Source: DATJQF01 sp035505995 (GTDB lineage: Bacteria > Bacteroidota > Bacteroidia > Bacteroidales > FEN-979). From it: a stretch of DNA of 41,784 nt. The notes below the pieces were generated by a model. That model was not told where the DNA came from. It was given only the letters and a program-made list of their open reading frames with translations, and made no database searches. Each line of letters opens with the position of its first letter. The first letter of the stretch is position 1. This document shows positions 8,550 through 17,525 of the stretch, piece by piece. The position numbers and the translations under genes are program-made. The stretch lies in contig DATJQF010000043.1 of NCBI GenBank assembly GCA_035505995.1, positions 1 to 41,784 on the forward strand, in the 5' to 3' direction.

Positions 8550-9104
8550 ATGCCCGGTAAGAACCGTATCATTCTCGGAATCGATCCCGGAACCACGATC
8601 ATGGGGTACGGGATCATTGAAGCTACCGGCAACAGGCTTCGCCTGCTGACGCTTGGTGTGCTAAAATTAAATAAAGTAGAATCGCATCCCCTCCGCCTGA
8701 AAAAAATTTTTGAACAGACTTGTACACTGATCGGCGATTTTTACCCCGATGAGCTGGCCATCGAGGCGCCGTTCTTCGGGAAGAACGTGCAATCGATGCT
8801 GAAGCTGGGGCGGGCCCAGGGAGTTGCGATCGCAGCGGCTCTTTCCCGCGCCCTTCCGATCTTTGAATATTCTCCGAGGAAGATCAAGCAATCCATTACC
8901 GGGAACGGGAACGCTTCCAAGGAACAGGTGGCTTCCATGCTTCAGCGGTTGCTGAATTTTAAAGAAATGCCGGAGCACCTGGATGCGACCGACGGCCTGG
9001 CCGCCGCGGTCTGTCATTTCTTCCAGCGGGAACCTGCGGATCCGGAAAAGCAGTATACCGGCTGGAAAAGTTTTCTCACCGATCACCCGGAACGCCTCGG
9101 GTAA
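8550..9104 (+). CDS. ruvC: Crossover junction endodeoxyribonuclease RuvC
   Basis: RuvC resolves Holliday junctions in homologous recombination with RuvAB. The 184-residue protein has the RNase H-like catalytic acidic residues: Asp12 in LGIDPGT, Glu72 in AIEAPFFGKN, and Asp145/Asp148 in HLDATDGLAAAVCH. The motif YSPRKIKQSITGNGNASKEQV is also typical, and the length is normal. ATG at 8550 is forced: an in-frame TAA lies at 8541-8543 and no other start precedes the first catalytic Asp. ruvA and ruvB are not in the window. It ends 2 bp before the end of the convergent arginase-like gene. Confidence 0.96.
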   Translation: MPGKNRIILGIDPGTTIMGYGIIEATGNRLRLLTLGVLKLNKVESHPLRLKKIFEQTCTLIGDFYPDELAIEAPFFGKNVQSMLKLGRAQGVAIAAALSRALPIFEYSPRKIKQSITGNGNASKEQVASMLQRLLNFKEMPEHLDATDGLAAAVCHFFQREPADPEKQYTGWKSFLTDHPERLG

Positions 9105-9106
9105 GG

Positions 9107-10285
9107 TTACATTAATTTCTGGTACATCATCCACCAGCGGTCGGGGATGTCGTTGCCGCAGGCGATCTGGTAATCCTGGTAAGAACAGGGAACCAGGTAA
9201 TGGCGCTGGTAGCGGATCCGCTGTTCAGGCTGCAGCGGGATCTCGATCCACCACCGGTCGGTCTTCTTGCTTTTGTAAAACACCAGCTCGTCCTTGTGGT
9301 CCCGGATATTGACCCGGTATTTCAGGTAATCTTCCTCATTCCGGAAAGGAAAATCTTTTGGACGGCTGGCAAACCCTTCCAGAAAATACCAGATCATCTG
9401 GGCGACCAGGTGGGCGGTCTGCCCGTTCTTATCCAGTTTCGGGTTCATCTCGTAAAATCCGATGGAAGTCAGTTTGTCGCTAAGCCCCGCGTAACGGATG
9501 AGCTGGCAGGCTTCCTCCCCGTAAAAGCCGTTCGGGGTGGCATTCCCGTTCCCGGGCGCTTCCGACCACCGCACCGCGGAGATATCGAAGGAGATCATAT
9601 CTGCATTGCGGATCACCGGCTCCGCCTCATCCGGATTCTGACGGATCATTCCGAGACGGTAAACGTCGAACATCAGGTTTTTCATCAGCTTGAGGGCATC
9701 CTGATCGGTAAAATAGGTCTGGTATCCTACGTTGGCATAGTTGAAAAGATAGTTCGGCTGATGGAGAATGATCCGGCTGAGATAGGATTGGGAATCAAGT
9801 TCATTTTCCGATTTACCGAGATCGAACATCCGGTCGATGGACACAATATTAATAATCTGCCCCAGATTCTGATATGCCTGGTAATTGGCAAAGGTCAGAT
9901 CCTGGCTTCCCCCCAGGATGATCGGCAGGATGTTGAGGTTCAGCATCTCGGCGACCACCGTGGAAAGCGCAAAGTAAGTATCCGAGACGGCGTGCCCCTG
10001 ACGGATATTTCCCAGGTCCGCGATCTTCAGCCTGAAGGTCCCCGGATAAAGATTGTACAGATATCGCCGGATGAAATCGGGAGCGTCGCTACATCCTTCA
10101 TTGCCGATGGCATTCCGGTCCTCCCGCACTCCTAAGATAACCACATCGGCCCCGGTATAATCGGGGAAATCATTTGGATTCAGGAAGGTGGTCACCAGGT
10201 CACCTATTTTCAAATGACCTTCGGTATCTCCCGCATACTGGAAATCCATCAGGTCGACCGGCTCAAAAAAGGAGGATAGCTCCAT
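9107..10285 (-). CDS. Arginase/formiminoglutamase-fold protein with altered metal site
   Basis: This 392-residue protein has the ureohydrolase fold signatures in the right order, but several metal ligands are replaced. The GGDHS block reads GGSQD (125-129). The D-A-H-x-D block reads D151-R-M-F-D155. The S-F-D-I-D-x-x-D block reads SFDISAVR (232-239). Three ligand positions are kept (D151, D155, D234) and three are lost (His to Gln, His to Met, Asp to Ser). About 90 extra residues rich in Trp/Tyr follow the core. It is probably not an active arginase or agmatinase; a structural or binding role is possible. Databases may label it formimidoylglutamase. It starts 24 bp after the topA stop in the same direction, so it is likely cotranscribed with topA. 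Confidence 0.8.
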   Translation of the reverse strand: MELSSFFEPVDLMDFQYAGDTEGHLKIGDLVTTFLNPNDFPDYTGADVVILGVREDRNAIGNEGCSDAPDFIRRYLYNLYPGTFRLKIADLGNIRQGHAVSDTYFALSTVVAEMLNLNILPIILGGSQDLTFANYQAYQNLGQIINIVSIDRMFDLGKSENELDSQSYLSRIILHQPNYLFNYANVGYQTYFTDQDALKLMKNLMFDVYRLGMIRQNPDEAEPVIRNADMISFDISAVRWSEAPGNGNATPNGFYGEEACQLIRYAGLSDKLTSIGFYEMNPKLDKNGQTAHLVAQMIWYFLEGFASRPKDFPFRNEEDYLKYRVNIRDHKDELVFYKSKKTDRWWIEIPLQPEQRIRYQRHYLVPCSYQDYQIACGNDIPDRWWMMYQKLM

Positions 10286-10309
10286 GGGGAAATCGGGGAG
10301 TAAGCTGAT

Positions 10310-12631
10310 TTATTTTTTCTTTATACTTTTTTTCGGTTGCGAGGGTTTCCCTGTCCCGACGATCTCCAGACAGTCCTGGAGGCTCAGGGAGGCGGGGTCC
10401 TTGCCTTTAGGGATCCTGAAATTCTTCTTATGGTAGTGGATATAGGCGCCGAATTTTCCGTTCAGGACCTGTAATCCTTTTTCTTCCGGGAATTCCCGGA
10501 TCACCTTCCCTGCTTTTTTCTCTTTTTTCTCCTTCATGATCCGGAGCGCGTCTTCCAACGTTACCGAAAGCGGATCATCATCTTTGCCCAATGAATAAAA
10601 TTCGCCTTTATGCCGGATATAGGGCCCAAATCTCCCGGTGGAAACGATCACTTCGGCTTCTTCATGAGTGCCCAGGTTCCGCGGAAGCTTAAAGAGGTCC
10701 AGGGCTTCCTCCAGGGTAAGGGTTTCGATGCTCTGTCCTTTGCGCAGGGAAGCGAATTTAGGCTTTTCCTGTCCGGCTGCTTCCCCCTTTTGCACCATCG
10801 GTCCAAAGCGCCCGATCTTAACATATATATTTTCACCGCCGGCAGGATCTTTCCCGAGGAGTTTTTCCCCGCTGACTTTTTTCGATTGTTCCTGGGTTTT
10901 CCCGATCTGTGCATGGAAGGGTTGGTAGAATTCGCGGATCATTTCATTCCATACCAGCTTGCCTTCGGCGATCTCATCAAATTCCTCCTCCACCGTAGCA
11001 GTGAAATTATAATCCAGGATATTCTCAAAATGCTGAACCAGGAAGCTGTTTACCAGGGTACCGATATCGGTCGGGAACAGCTTTCCCTTCTCATAGCCCG
11101 TATTCTCCGTCTTCACCTTTTCCGAAATCCGGTCCTCTTTTAAATGCAGGACCGTAAATTCCCGGATGCTCCCCTCCCGGTCTTCCTTGACTATATAACC
11201 TCTTTTTTGAATCGTCGAGATGGTCGGGGCATAGGTAGAAGGCCGCCCGATACCCAGCTCTTCCAGTTTTTTAACCAGGCTTGCTTCGGTGTACCGGGGC
11301 GGACGCTGTGAAAACCGTTGCTGCGCCTGCATTTCGATAAGACCCAGTGAAGATCCTTCCTTAACCGGGGGCAGGATTCCTTCCTGGTTCTCTGTTTCAT
11401 CCTCGTCGACCGATTCACGGTACACTTTCAGGAACCCGTCGAACTTGATGACCTCTCCCTGGGCAATGAATTTCTCCGGCGCATTGGAAATGCCGATGGT
11501 AATGTTGGTCTTTTCGAGTTGGGCGTCTGCCATCTGGGAGGCAATGGTTCTTTTCCAGATCAGGTCGTAAAGCTTTTTCCTGGAGCTGTCTCCTTCCACC
11601 CCGCGGTTTTCCAGGTAAGTGGGCCGGATCGCCTCATGCGCCTCCTGGGCCCCTTTGGTGTGGGTTGTAAACTGCCTGGTTTTAACATATTTGGCGCCAA
11701 ACGTTTCCGTTATCTCTTTCCGGGCCATGGCCAGCGCCAGCTTGGAAAGGTTGACGGAGTCGGTACGCATATAGGTGATCTTCCCCGATTCATACAGTTG
11801 TTGGGCGATCCGCATGGTATTGGCGACCGAAAAGCCCAGCTTCCGGCTGGCTTCCTGCTGCAGTGTGGAGGTTGTAAAAGGCGGGGCCGGGGATTTTTTT
11901 GCAGGTTTCGTTTCTATATTCTCGATGGTGAACCTTGCCGAACGGCAGGCTTCCAGGAAAGCAAGCGCTTCTTCCCGGGTAGCGAATCTTTTATTCAGTT
12001 CGGCGGTAAGGCAGCACGGCTTTGAATCTTCCGAAATCATGAAATCGGCCAGCACCCGGTAGGCGGAGGTGGTCTGATATCCTTTGATTTCCTCTTCCCT
12101 TTCCACGATCAGCCGGACGGCAACCGACTGGACCCTTCCCGCCGACAAGGATGGCTTTATTTTTCTCCAGAGCAGCGGGGAAAGCTCAAATCCGACGAGC
12201 CGGTCAAGGACCCTTCTGGCCTGCTGGGCATTCACCAGGTTCCGGTCGATGCTTCTTGGATTCTCAATGGCTTCCAGGATGGCCGGCTTCGTGATCTCAT
12301 GAAAGACGATCCGGCGGGTCCGGCGCTCATCCATTTGCAGCGCTTCCAGCAGGTGCCAGGCTATCGCTTCCCCTTCCCGGTCCTCATCGGAGGCCAGCCA
12401 GATAACTTCCGAATCCTTCGCGATCTTCTTGAGTTCGGTGACGACCTTTTTTTTATCAGGCGTCACAATATAGTTGGGAAGAAATCCCCTATCGATGTCC
12501 ACCCCCAGGTCTTTCTTCGAAAGATCCCTCACATGCCCCATGCAGGACTTTACCAGGAAATCCTTACCCAGGAATTTCTCGATCGTTCTGGCTTTAGCCG
12601 GAGATTCAACAATTACAAGATTTTTTGCCAT
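10310..12631 (-). CDS. topA: DNA topoisomerase I (type IA)
   Basis: TopA relaxes negative supercoils by transient single-strand cleavage. From the chosen ATG at 12631 (MAKNLVIVESPAKA) it has 773 residues; a frame extension to 12703 adds 24 non-family residues and is rejected. The Toprim domain is at the N-terminus with SDEDREGEAIAWH (81-93), and the active-site Tyr287 lies in GKITYMRTDS. The C-terminus lacks Cys4 zinc fingers. Instead it has three repeats with a GRFGP or GKFGA core (the C-terminal topoisomerase repeat type), and ends in a Lys-rich tail. The arginase-like gene follows 24 bp downstream. The promoter region is shared with divergent miaB. Confidence 0.97.
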   Translation of the reverse strand: MAKNLVIVESPAKARTIEKFLGKDFLVKSCMGHVRDLSKKDLGVDIDRGFLPNYIVTPDKKKVVTELKKIAKDSEVIWLASDEDREGEAIAWHLLEALQMDERRTRRIVFHEITKPAILEAIENPRSIDRNLVNAQQARRVLDRLVGFELSPLLWRKIKPSLSAGRVQSVAVRLIVEREEEIKGYQTTSAYRVLADFMISEDSKPCCLTAELNKRFATREEALAFLEACRSARFTIENIETKPAKKSPAPPFTTSTLQQEASRKLGFSVANTMRIAQQLYESGKITYMRTDSVNLSKLALAMARKEITETFGAKYVKTRQFTTHTKGAQEAHEAIRPTYLENRGVEGDSSRKKLYDLIWKRTIASQMADAQLEKTNITIGISNAPEKFIAQGEVIKFDGFLKVYRESVDEDETENQEGILPPVKEGSSLGLIEMQAQQRFSQRPPRYTEASLVKKLEELGIGRPSTYAPTISTIQKRGYIVKEDREGSIREFTVLHLKEDRISEKVKTENTGYEKGKLFPTDIGTLVNSFLVQHFENILDYNFTATVEEEFDEIAEGKLVWNEMIREFYQPFHAQIGKTQEQSKKVSGEKLLGKDPAGGENIYVKIGRFGPMVQKGEAAGQEKPKFASLRKGQSIETLTLEEALDLFKLPRNLGTHEEAEVIVSTGRFGPYIRHKGEFYSLGKDDDPLSVTLEDALRIMKEKKEKKAGKVIREFPEEKGLQVLNGKFGAYIHYHKKNFRIPKGKDPASLSLQDCLEIVGTGKPSQPKKSIKKK

Positions 12632-12664
12632 ATCAGCACAATTGGTCCAGGCGCAAAACCGCCA

Positions 12665-12672
12665 CAAAAGTA
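12665..12672 (-). promoter_or_regulatory. -7 box upstream of topA
   Basis: Read on the minus strand this is TACTTTTG, an exact TAnnTTTG match, 33 bp upstream of the chosen topA ATG. Its position downstream of the frame extension supports starting topA at 12631. No clear -33 TTG is seen. Confidence 0.45.
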
Positions 12673-12744
12673 AAACAATTCGGATAATATCATCCGTACC
12701 CACTCCCGGATGGGATCCAAACCCCCTCTAAAGGATATTCTGGT

Positions 12745-12752
12745 TAACTTTG
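12745..12752 (+). promoter_or_regulatory. -7 box upstream of miaB
   Basis: TAACTTTG, an exact TAnnTTTG match, 53 bp before the miaB ATG. No TTG lies at the usual -33 distance. The divergent topA box is about 70 bp away. Confidence 0.45.
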
Positions 12753-12805
12753 TGGCCCCTTTTTTTGCATTAATCGGCTTACAACGGAAAAGGTGAAGAT
12801 TCCGC

Positions 12806-14140
12806 ATGCAAAAAATGAAGAAAATATTTATCGAGACTTACGGTTGTCAAATGAATTTCTCTGACAGCGAGATTGTTGCATCGATCCTTTGCGCAGGCGG
12901 ATACGAAGTGACTCAGGATCTTGCCAGGGCCGATGTGATCTTCCTGAATACCTGCTCTATCCGGGAGCATGCGGAAAAAAAGATCAGGAACCGGCTGCAT
13001 GCTCTCGGCCCGCTGAAAAGGAAGAGACCGGGCCTGCTGATCGGACTGCTGGGCTGCATGGCGGAAAGGCTGAAGGAAGAGCTGCTGGAGGAGGAAGAAG
13101 TGCTTGATCTGGTGGCGGGACCGGATTCCTACCGTCAGTTGCCGCTGATGCTCGATCAGGCCGTTTCAGGAATAAAGGGAGTGAATACCCTGCTCTCGGT
13201 TGAGGAGACCTACGGGGATATCTCCCCGGTACGATACGGCACGAACGGGGTCTCTGCGTTCATTTCCATCATGCGCGGATGCGGGAACCACTGCGCGTAT
13301 TGTGTGGTCCCGCAGGTACGCGGACGCGAAAGGAGCCGCGATATCCATTCCATTATAAAGGAAGCAACGGAACTATTTGAATCCGGTTACCGGGAAATTA
13401 CCCTGCTGGGACAGAATGTCAATTCCTACCGTTGGGATTCAGGGGACGGTATCCTGAGGTTCCCGGAAGCTCTTCAAAAAGTGGCCCGGGTGAATCCCCG
13501 GCTCAGGGTCCGGTTCGCCACTTCCCACCCCAAGGACCTGTCGGACGAACTCATCGAAGCCATCGCCGTAAACGAGAACCTCTGCCGTTCGGTTCATCTG
13601 CCTGTCCAGTCCGGCAGCAATGCGGTTCTTGCACGAATGAACCGCCGTTACACACGGGAGCATTACCTGGAACGCGTGGAGGCGATTCGCAGGAAGATCT
13701 CCGGCTGCACGGTCACCACGGACATCATTACCGGGTTCTGCGGGGAGACAGAAGAGGAACACCTGGAGACTCTTTCCCTGATGGAGCAGGCCCGGTTCGA
13801 CGCCGCCTTTATGTTCAGGTACTCGGAACGGCCGGATACACCGGCTGCCAGGAAATACCCGGATGATGTTCCGGACGGGGTAAAGGAAAGAAGGTTGAAG
13901 GAGATCATTGCCCTCCAGCACCGGCTGTCGCTGCGAAGCAACCGCGCCGACCTGAACCGGGAGTTCGAGGTGCTCATCGAAGGTGATTCCAGGCGATCGG
14001 CTGCACATTTCTCAGGACGGAATTCCCAGAATAAAATGGTGGTATTTCCCAAAAACGGACAGCATCCCGGGGAATATGTCCGTGTGACGATCCGGAACTT
14101 CACTTCCGCCACCCTGATCGGTGAGCTCCTTCCTGCCTGA
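12806..14140 (+). CDS. miaB: tRNA-2-methylthio-N6-dimethylallyladenosine synthase MiaB
   Basis: MiaB is a radical-SAM enzyme that adds a methylthio group to C2 of i6A37 in tRNA. The 444-residue protein has three parts. The N-terminal methylthiotransferase domain carries the three Cys of the auxiliary 4Fe-4S cluster: C14 (YGCQMN), C50 (NTCSIREHA) and C84 (GCMAERLK). The radical-SAM domain has C159-x3-C163-x2-C166 (CGNHCAYC). A TRAM domain occupies about the last 65 residues. The YGCQMNFSDSE start and NTCSIREHA distinguish MiaB from MtaB and RimO. ATG at 12806 is used; ATG at 12815 is also possible. It is monocistronic by spacing, with a separate promoter after it. Confidence 0.96.
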   Translation: MQKMKKIFIETYGCQMNFSDSEIVASILCAGGYEVTQDLARADVIFLNTCSIREHAEKKIRNRLHALGPLKRKRPGLLIGLLGCMAERLKEELLEEEEVLDLVAGPDSYRQLPLMLDQAVSGIKGVNTLLSVEETYGDISPVRYGTNGVSAFISIMRGCGNHCAYCVVPQVRGRERSRDIHSIIKEATELFESGYREITLLGQNVNSYRWDSGDGILRFPEALQKVARVNPRLRVRFATSHPKDLSDELIEAIAVNENLCRSVHLPVQSGSNAVLARMNRRYTREHYLERVEAIRRKISGCTVTTDIITGFCGETEEEHLETLSLMEQARFDAAFMFRYSERPDTPAARKYPDDVPDGVKERRLKEIIALQHRLSLRSNRADLNREFEVLIEGDSRRSAAHFSGRNSQNKMVVFPKNGQHPGEYVRVTIRNFTSATLIGELLPA

Positions 14141-14145
14141 CGGGC

Positions 14146-14174
14146 TTGTATTTCGCCAAAAAATCTTATTTTTG
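14146..14174 (+). promoter_or_regulatory. Promoter of the polysaccharide-export/cysDN block
   Basis: TTG at 14146-14148 and TATTTTTG at 14167-14174 are 18 bp apart, close to the Bacteroidota -33/-7 arrangement. About 79 bp separate the box from the ATG at 14254, leaving a leader of roughly 70 nt. No other box was seen between the genes that follow, so it may drive the block to 19737. Confidence 0.6.
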
Positions 14175-14253
14175 CTATTTCATCCCCGGCTGAACGCGCA
14201 TTATCCCGGTTTCTAATCAAATTCCGGCGCTCCGTCCGGGTAAAACATCCTTT

Positions 14254-15042
14254 ATGAAGATCATTTCAGGAAAAAACCTGGAAGGGTTTGTATTTTTTCT
14301 GATCCTTGTTTCCCTGCTCAGTTCCTGTGTTCCCCAGAAAAAGATCAAATACCTTCAGAAACAGCAGAAGCAAGACAGCACTACCTATTATAAAGCCAAA
14401 CGGGGACCCAATTACCGTATTCAGCCCAGCGATGTGCTCTATATCAAGATCTACACGATGGATGAAAAAACTTTTCAGCTGTTCAACCGGATCGGGACCA
14501 GTACCAGCCAGCAGACCTCGGAAGCCGACCTGTACCTGAACGGTTATACCGTCAGCGATTCTGGGTATGTCAAGCTTCCAATCCTGGGATCGGTTTTTGT
14601 CAGGGACCTTTCCCTTGAAAATGTGCAGCGGCTGCTTCAAAACCTCGTGGATGAATACCTGAAGGAAACCGTGGTCGTCGTCAAAATGGCGAATTACCGG
14701 ATCACGATCCTGGGGGAAGTGAATAAACCCGGGCAGTATAATGTTTACCAGGACCGGATCAATCTGTTCGAGGCAGTGTCGCTCGCCAATGACCTTACGG
14801 AGTTTGCCAACCGGAATAAAATTGCCATCATCCGCAAAGGGCCCGATGGCTCCCAGGTCCACTATGTGGATATGACCAGCGACAAGATTCTGAACTCGGA
14901 ATTTTTCATCCTGCAACCCAACGACATCGTATATGCCGCGCCGTTGGGGATCAAGCGGTGGGGAGCGGCGACCTTCCCCTGGGGCCTGGTTTTCGGGGCA
15001 ATATCAACCGCCCTTTTATTAATCAATTATTTCGAAAGATAA
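14254..15042 (+). CDS. Polysaccharide export outer-membrane lipoprotein (Wza-like)
   Basis: This 262-residue protein has a lipoprotein signal peptide with the lipobox LLSSC (Cys near residue 25). A polysaccharide biosynthesis/export domain follows (YRIQPSDVLYIKIYTMDE, near residues 50-68), then an SLBB-type ligand-binding region with ITILGEVNKPGQYNVYQ and NLFEAVSLANDL. A C-terminal hydrophobic segment (about 240-258) is present. Wza-family proteins form the outer-membrane/periplasmic channel for capsule or exopolysaccharide. It is shorter than enterobacterial Wza, as usual in Bacteroidota. It lies 6 bp before the Wzc-like kinase gene, its normal partner. Confidence 0.92.
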   Translation: MKIISGKNLEGFVFFLILVSLLSSCVPQKKIKYLQKQQKQDSTTYYKAKRGPNYRIQPSDVLYIKIYTMDEKTFQLFNRIGTSTSQQTSEADLYLNGYTVSDSGYVKLPILGSVFVRDLSLENVQRLLQNLVDEYLKETVVVVKMANYRITILGEVNKPGQYNVYQDRINLFEAVSLANDLTEFANRNKIAIIRKGPDGSQVHYVDMTSDKILNSEFFILQPNDIVYAAPLGIKRWGAATFPWGLVFGAISTALLLINYFER

Positions 15043-15048
15043 TTTGCC

Positions 15049-17523
15049 GTGAACGAGAATCTCCAGGAAATAGAACAACAGCAACAGCCGGTTGACTACA
15101 AGGTCATATTTTACAAGATCCTTCATTTTTGGTATTTGTTTGTACTGACCGTTTTCCTCTCCCTGGTGATCGCTTACCTGGTGAACAAGTATACCCGACC
15201 GGTCTATGAAGTAAAAACCACGGTCCTGATCAAGGAAAAATCTGAAAATACCCTCAACCCCCAGGATTTTATCGGGTTCGGATTCAATAATATACAGAAC
15301 CTTCAGAATGAAATGGGGATCCTTACTTCCTATCAGCTTGCTTTCCGGACGGTGACCAAGACCGGGTTCGAGGTGTCTTACTACAAAGAGGAGAATTTCA
15401 TCTCCAAAGAACTGTACAGGAATTCCCCCTTCACCGTTGTGCTGGATACTTCGTATCCCCAGCCTTATAATGTCCGGTTCGACCTTACGATTCTTTCCAA
15501 AGGAGAGTACCGGCTGGAAGTGAAGGAAGAGAACGTGAATTACTATAATTATTCGAAAAAAGAGATCGTCGGGAACCCCGGAAAGAAGGACGTGATCAAT
15601 TTCAACCAGGTCCTGCCTTACGGGAAGGAAGTGATTACCCCGGACTTTAAATTCCAGGTCGTCCTGAATTCCAACTTCAATCAGGCCTCGGATATCAACC
15701 AGACCTATTATTTCGTCCTGCGTGATTATGACGGCCTGGTCTCCGAATTCCGTTCCTATAAGGTGGACCCGATCAACAAGGATGCCTCTATCGTGGAGAT
15801 CAAGTTACGCGGTTCGAATGTGGAGAAAATGGTGGATTACCTGAATGCCTTTGCCGAGGAATATATTGCGAAAGGGCTCGAACGGAAGAATATGGTATCC
15901 GCTCGTACCATTTCATTCATTGATAATGAACTGAAGGGGATCGCCGATACCCTCTATGCTTCCGAGAAAGCGCTCCAGGTATTCCGGACCGACAAGGAGA
16001 TCATGAACATGGATGATGAATCGAAGCAGGTCTTCGATAAAATGATGGAGCTGCAGGATGAGAAAGCCAAGCAGCTGGTGCAATCCAAATACCTGAACAA
16101 CCTGAAGGAATACCTGGAAAAGAACCAGGGTCTCGACCAGCTGATCGTCCCTTCCTCGATGGGAGTTCAGGATCCGCTGCTGAACCAGCTGACCATCAGT
16201 CTGACCACCTTGTACACGAACCGGAACGAGATGGCACAGTATTCCAAGGAGAACAGCCCCTCGCTGAAATCGCTGGACACGCAGATTGCCACCACCAAGA
16301 ATGCGCTCTATGAGAATATCAAGGGCGCTATCAATACGAATACCATCGCCATGAAGGATCTGGACGGCAGGATCGAAGCCGTTTCCCAGCGGATCAGCCA
16401 GCTTCCGGAAACCCAGCGGGTCCTGTTCGGCATCGAACGCAAGTTCAAGCTGACCGACGCCATTTATACCTACCTGCTGCAAAAAAGATCGGAGGCTGCC
16501 ATCACCCAGGCCTCCAACCTGGCGGATAATGAGATCATCGACAAAGCCCGCGTGATCGGGAGCGAAGCCCCGGTAGCTCCCAGGAAGAGCCTGAATTATA
16601 TTGTCGCCCTGATCATCGGCCTGGTGCTGCCGCTGATATTAATCCTGGGTCGGGAATATCTGAACGACAAGATCGTGGAACGGGAAGATGTGGAGAAGAT
16701 CACCCGGCTGCCTATCATCGGACATATCATCCACAGCGATCGCGACAGCAAGGTCGTCGTGATGGATGCCCCCAAGTCGTCCATCGCTGAGTCATTCCGG
16801 TCGGTGCGGACCAATTTGCAATATCTCCTGCAGGGGAAGGAGAAGCAGGTGATCCTGCTGACCTCGGATATGGTAAGCACCGGAAAGACTTTCTGCGCCG
16901 TCAACCTCGCCTGTATTTTCGCCATGTACAGCAAGAAAACCCTCCTGATGGGGTTCGATCTCAGGAAACCAAAAATCTACCAGGAATTCGGGCTGTCGAA
17001 TGCCGAAGGGATCAGCTCCTTCCTGATCCGTAAAAGCTCGCTGAACGACATTATCCAGAAATCGGGCATTGAGAACCTGGACATCATCATGGCAGGGCCG
17101 GTCCCCCCCAATCCTTCCGAGCTGATCGCTTCCGAGCAAACTTCGGAATTGTTCAGCCAGCTGAAGCAGATGTACGATTTTATCATCATCGATACTCCTC
17201 CCATCGGGCTCGTGACCGATGCCTTCCTGCTGATGAAACACACCGATGCCAACCTGATCCTGGTACGTCAGAATTATACGCACAAGAAGATCTTCGGCTC
17301 TGTCGTTAAGGATCTTGAAAAAAGGAACCTGCCCAACCTGGCGATCCTGATCAATGACGTTAAGCTGACCAAAAGCTCCTACGGATATGGGTACGGGTAT
17401 GGATACGGGTATGGCTATGGATACGGGTACGGGTATGGATACGGATACGGGTACGGGTATTACTCGGAAGACCGGCAGGCGGATAAAAAATCAGTACTGA
17501 AAAGAATCCTGGGGAAGTCGTAG
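15049..17523 (+). CDS. Wzc-like polysaccharide co-polymerase and tyrosine kinase with Tyr-Gly tail
   Basis: The 824-residue protein begins at GTG 15049, the only plausible start. It has an N-terminal Wzz domain with a first membrane helix at about residues 24-46, a long periplasmic coiled-coil region (about 280-490), and a second helix at about 516-538. The cytoplasmic BY-kinase domain has Walker A DMVSTGKTF (near 607-615), Walker A' GFDLRKP and Walker B FIIIDTPP (near 709-718). The C-terminus carries 13 consecutive Tyr-Gly pairs ending in Tyr-Tyr (residues 778-805), the place where Wzc relatives have an autophosphorylated Tyr cluster. It probably controls chain length and export with the Wza-like protein. 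The next gene, cysD, begins 2 bp later. Confidence 0.94.
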   Translation: MNENLQEIEQQQQPVDYKVIFYKILHFWYLFVLTVFLSLVIAYLVNKYTRPVYEVKTTVLIKEKSENTLNPQDFIGFGFNNIQNLQNEMGILTSYQLAFRTVTKTGFEVSYYKEENFISKELYRNSPFTVVLDTSYPQPYNVRFDLTILSKGEYRLEVKEENVNYYNYSKKEIVGNPGKKDVINFNQVLPYGKEVITPDFKFQVVLNSNFNQASDINQTYYFVLRDYDGLVSEFRSYKVDPINKDASIVEIKLRGSNVEKMVDYLNAFAEEYIAKGLERKNMVSARTISFIDNELKGIADTLYASEKALQVFRTDKEIMNMDDESKQVFDKMMELQDEKAKQLVQSKYLNNLKEYLEKNQGLDQLIVPSSMGVQDPLLNQLTISLTTLYTNRNEMAQYSKENSPSLKSLDTQIATTKNALYENIKGAINTNTIAMKDLDGRIEAVSQRISQLPETQRVLFGIERKFKLTDAIYTYLLQKRSEAAITQASNLADNEIIDKARVIGSEAPVAPRKSLNYIVALIIGLVLPLILILGREYLNDKIVEREDVEKITRLPIIGHIIHSDRDSKVVVMDAPKSSIAESFRSVRTNLQYLLQGKEKQVILLTSDMVSTGKTFCAVNLACIFAMYSKKTLLMGFDLRKPKIYQEFGLSNAEGISSFLIRKSSLNDIIQKSGIENLDIIMAGPVPPNPSELIASEQTSELFSQLKQMYDFIIIDTPPIGLVTDAFLLMKHTDANLILVRQNYTHKKIFGSVVKDLEKRNLPNLAILINDVKLTKSSYGYGYGYGYGYGYGYGYGYGYGYGYGYYSEDRQADKKSVLKRILGKS
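17380..17463 (+). repeat. Hexanucleotide tandem repeat encoding the (Tyr-Gly)13 tail
   Basis: Thirteen successive copies of TAYGGN (two codons each) are followed by TAT TAC. The Tyr codon alternates between TAT and TAC and the Gly codon between GGA, GGG and GGC in no fixed order. The array is therefore degenerate at third positions yet perfect at protein level. Gain or loss of a unit keeps the frame. Confidence 0.95.
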
Positions 17524-17525
17524 CA

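Noticed and set aside
9200..10135. 311-codon open frame antisense to the arginase-like gene
   Set aside because: The minus-strand product has the ureohydrolase fold and operon spacing; this one has no family resemblance.
12632..12703. 24-residue upstream extension of TopA
   Set aside because: Not part of the family N-terminus, and a good -7 box lies within it.
17380..17463. CRISPR-like or intergenic satellite reading of the TAYGGN array
   Set aside because: It is in frame inside the kinase gene, has no spacers, and keeps the amino-acid pattern despite third-base changes.
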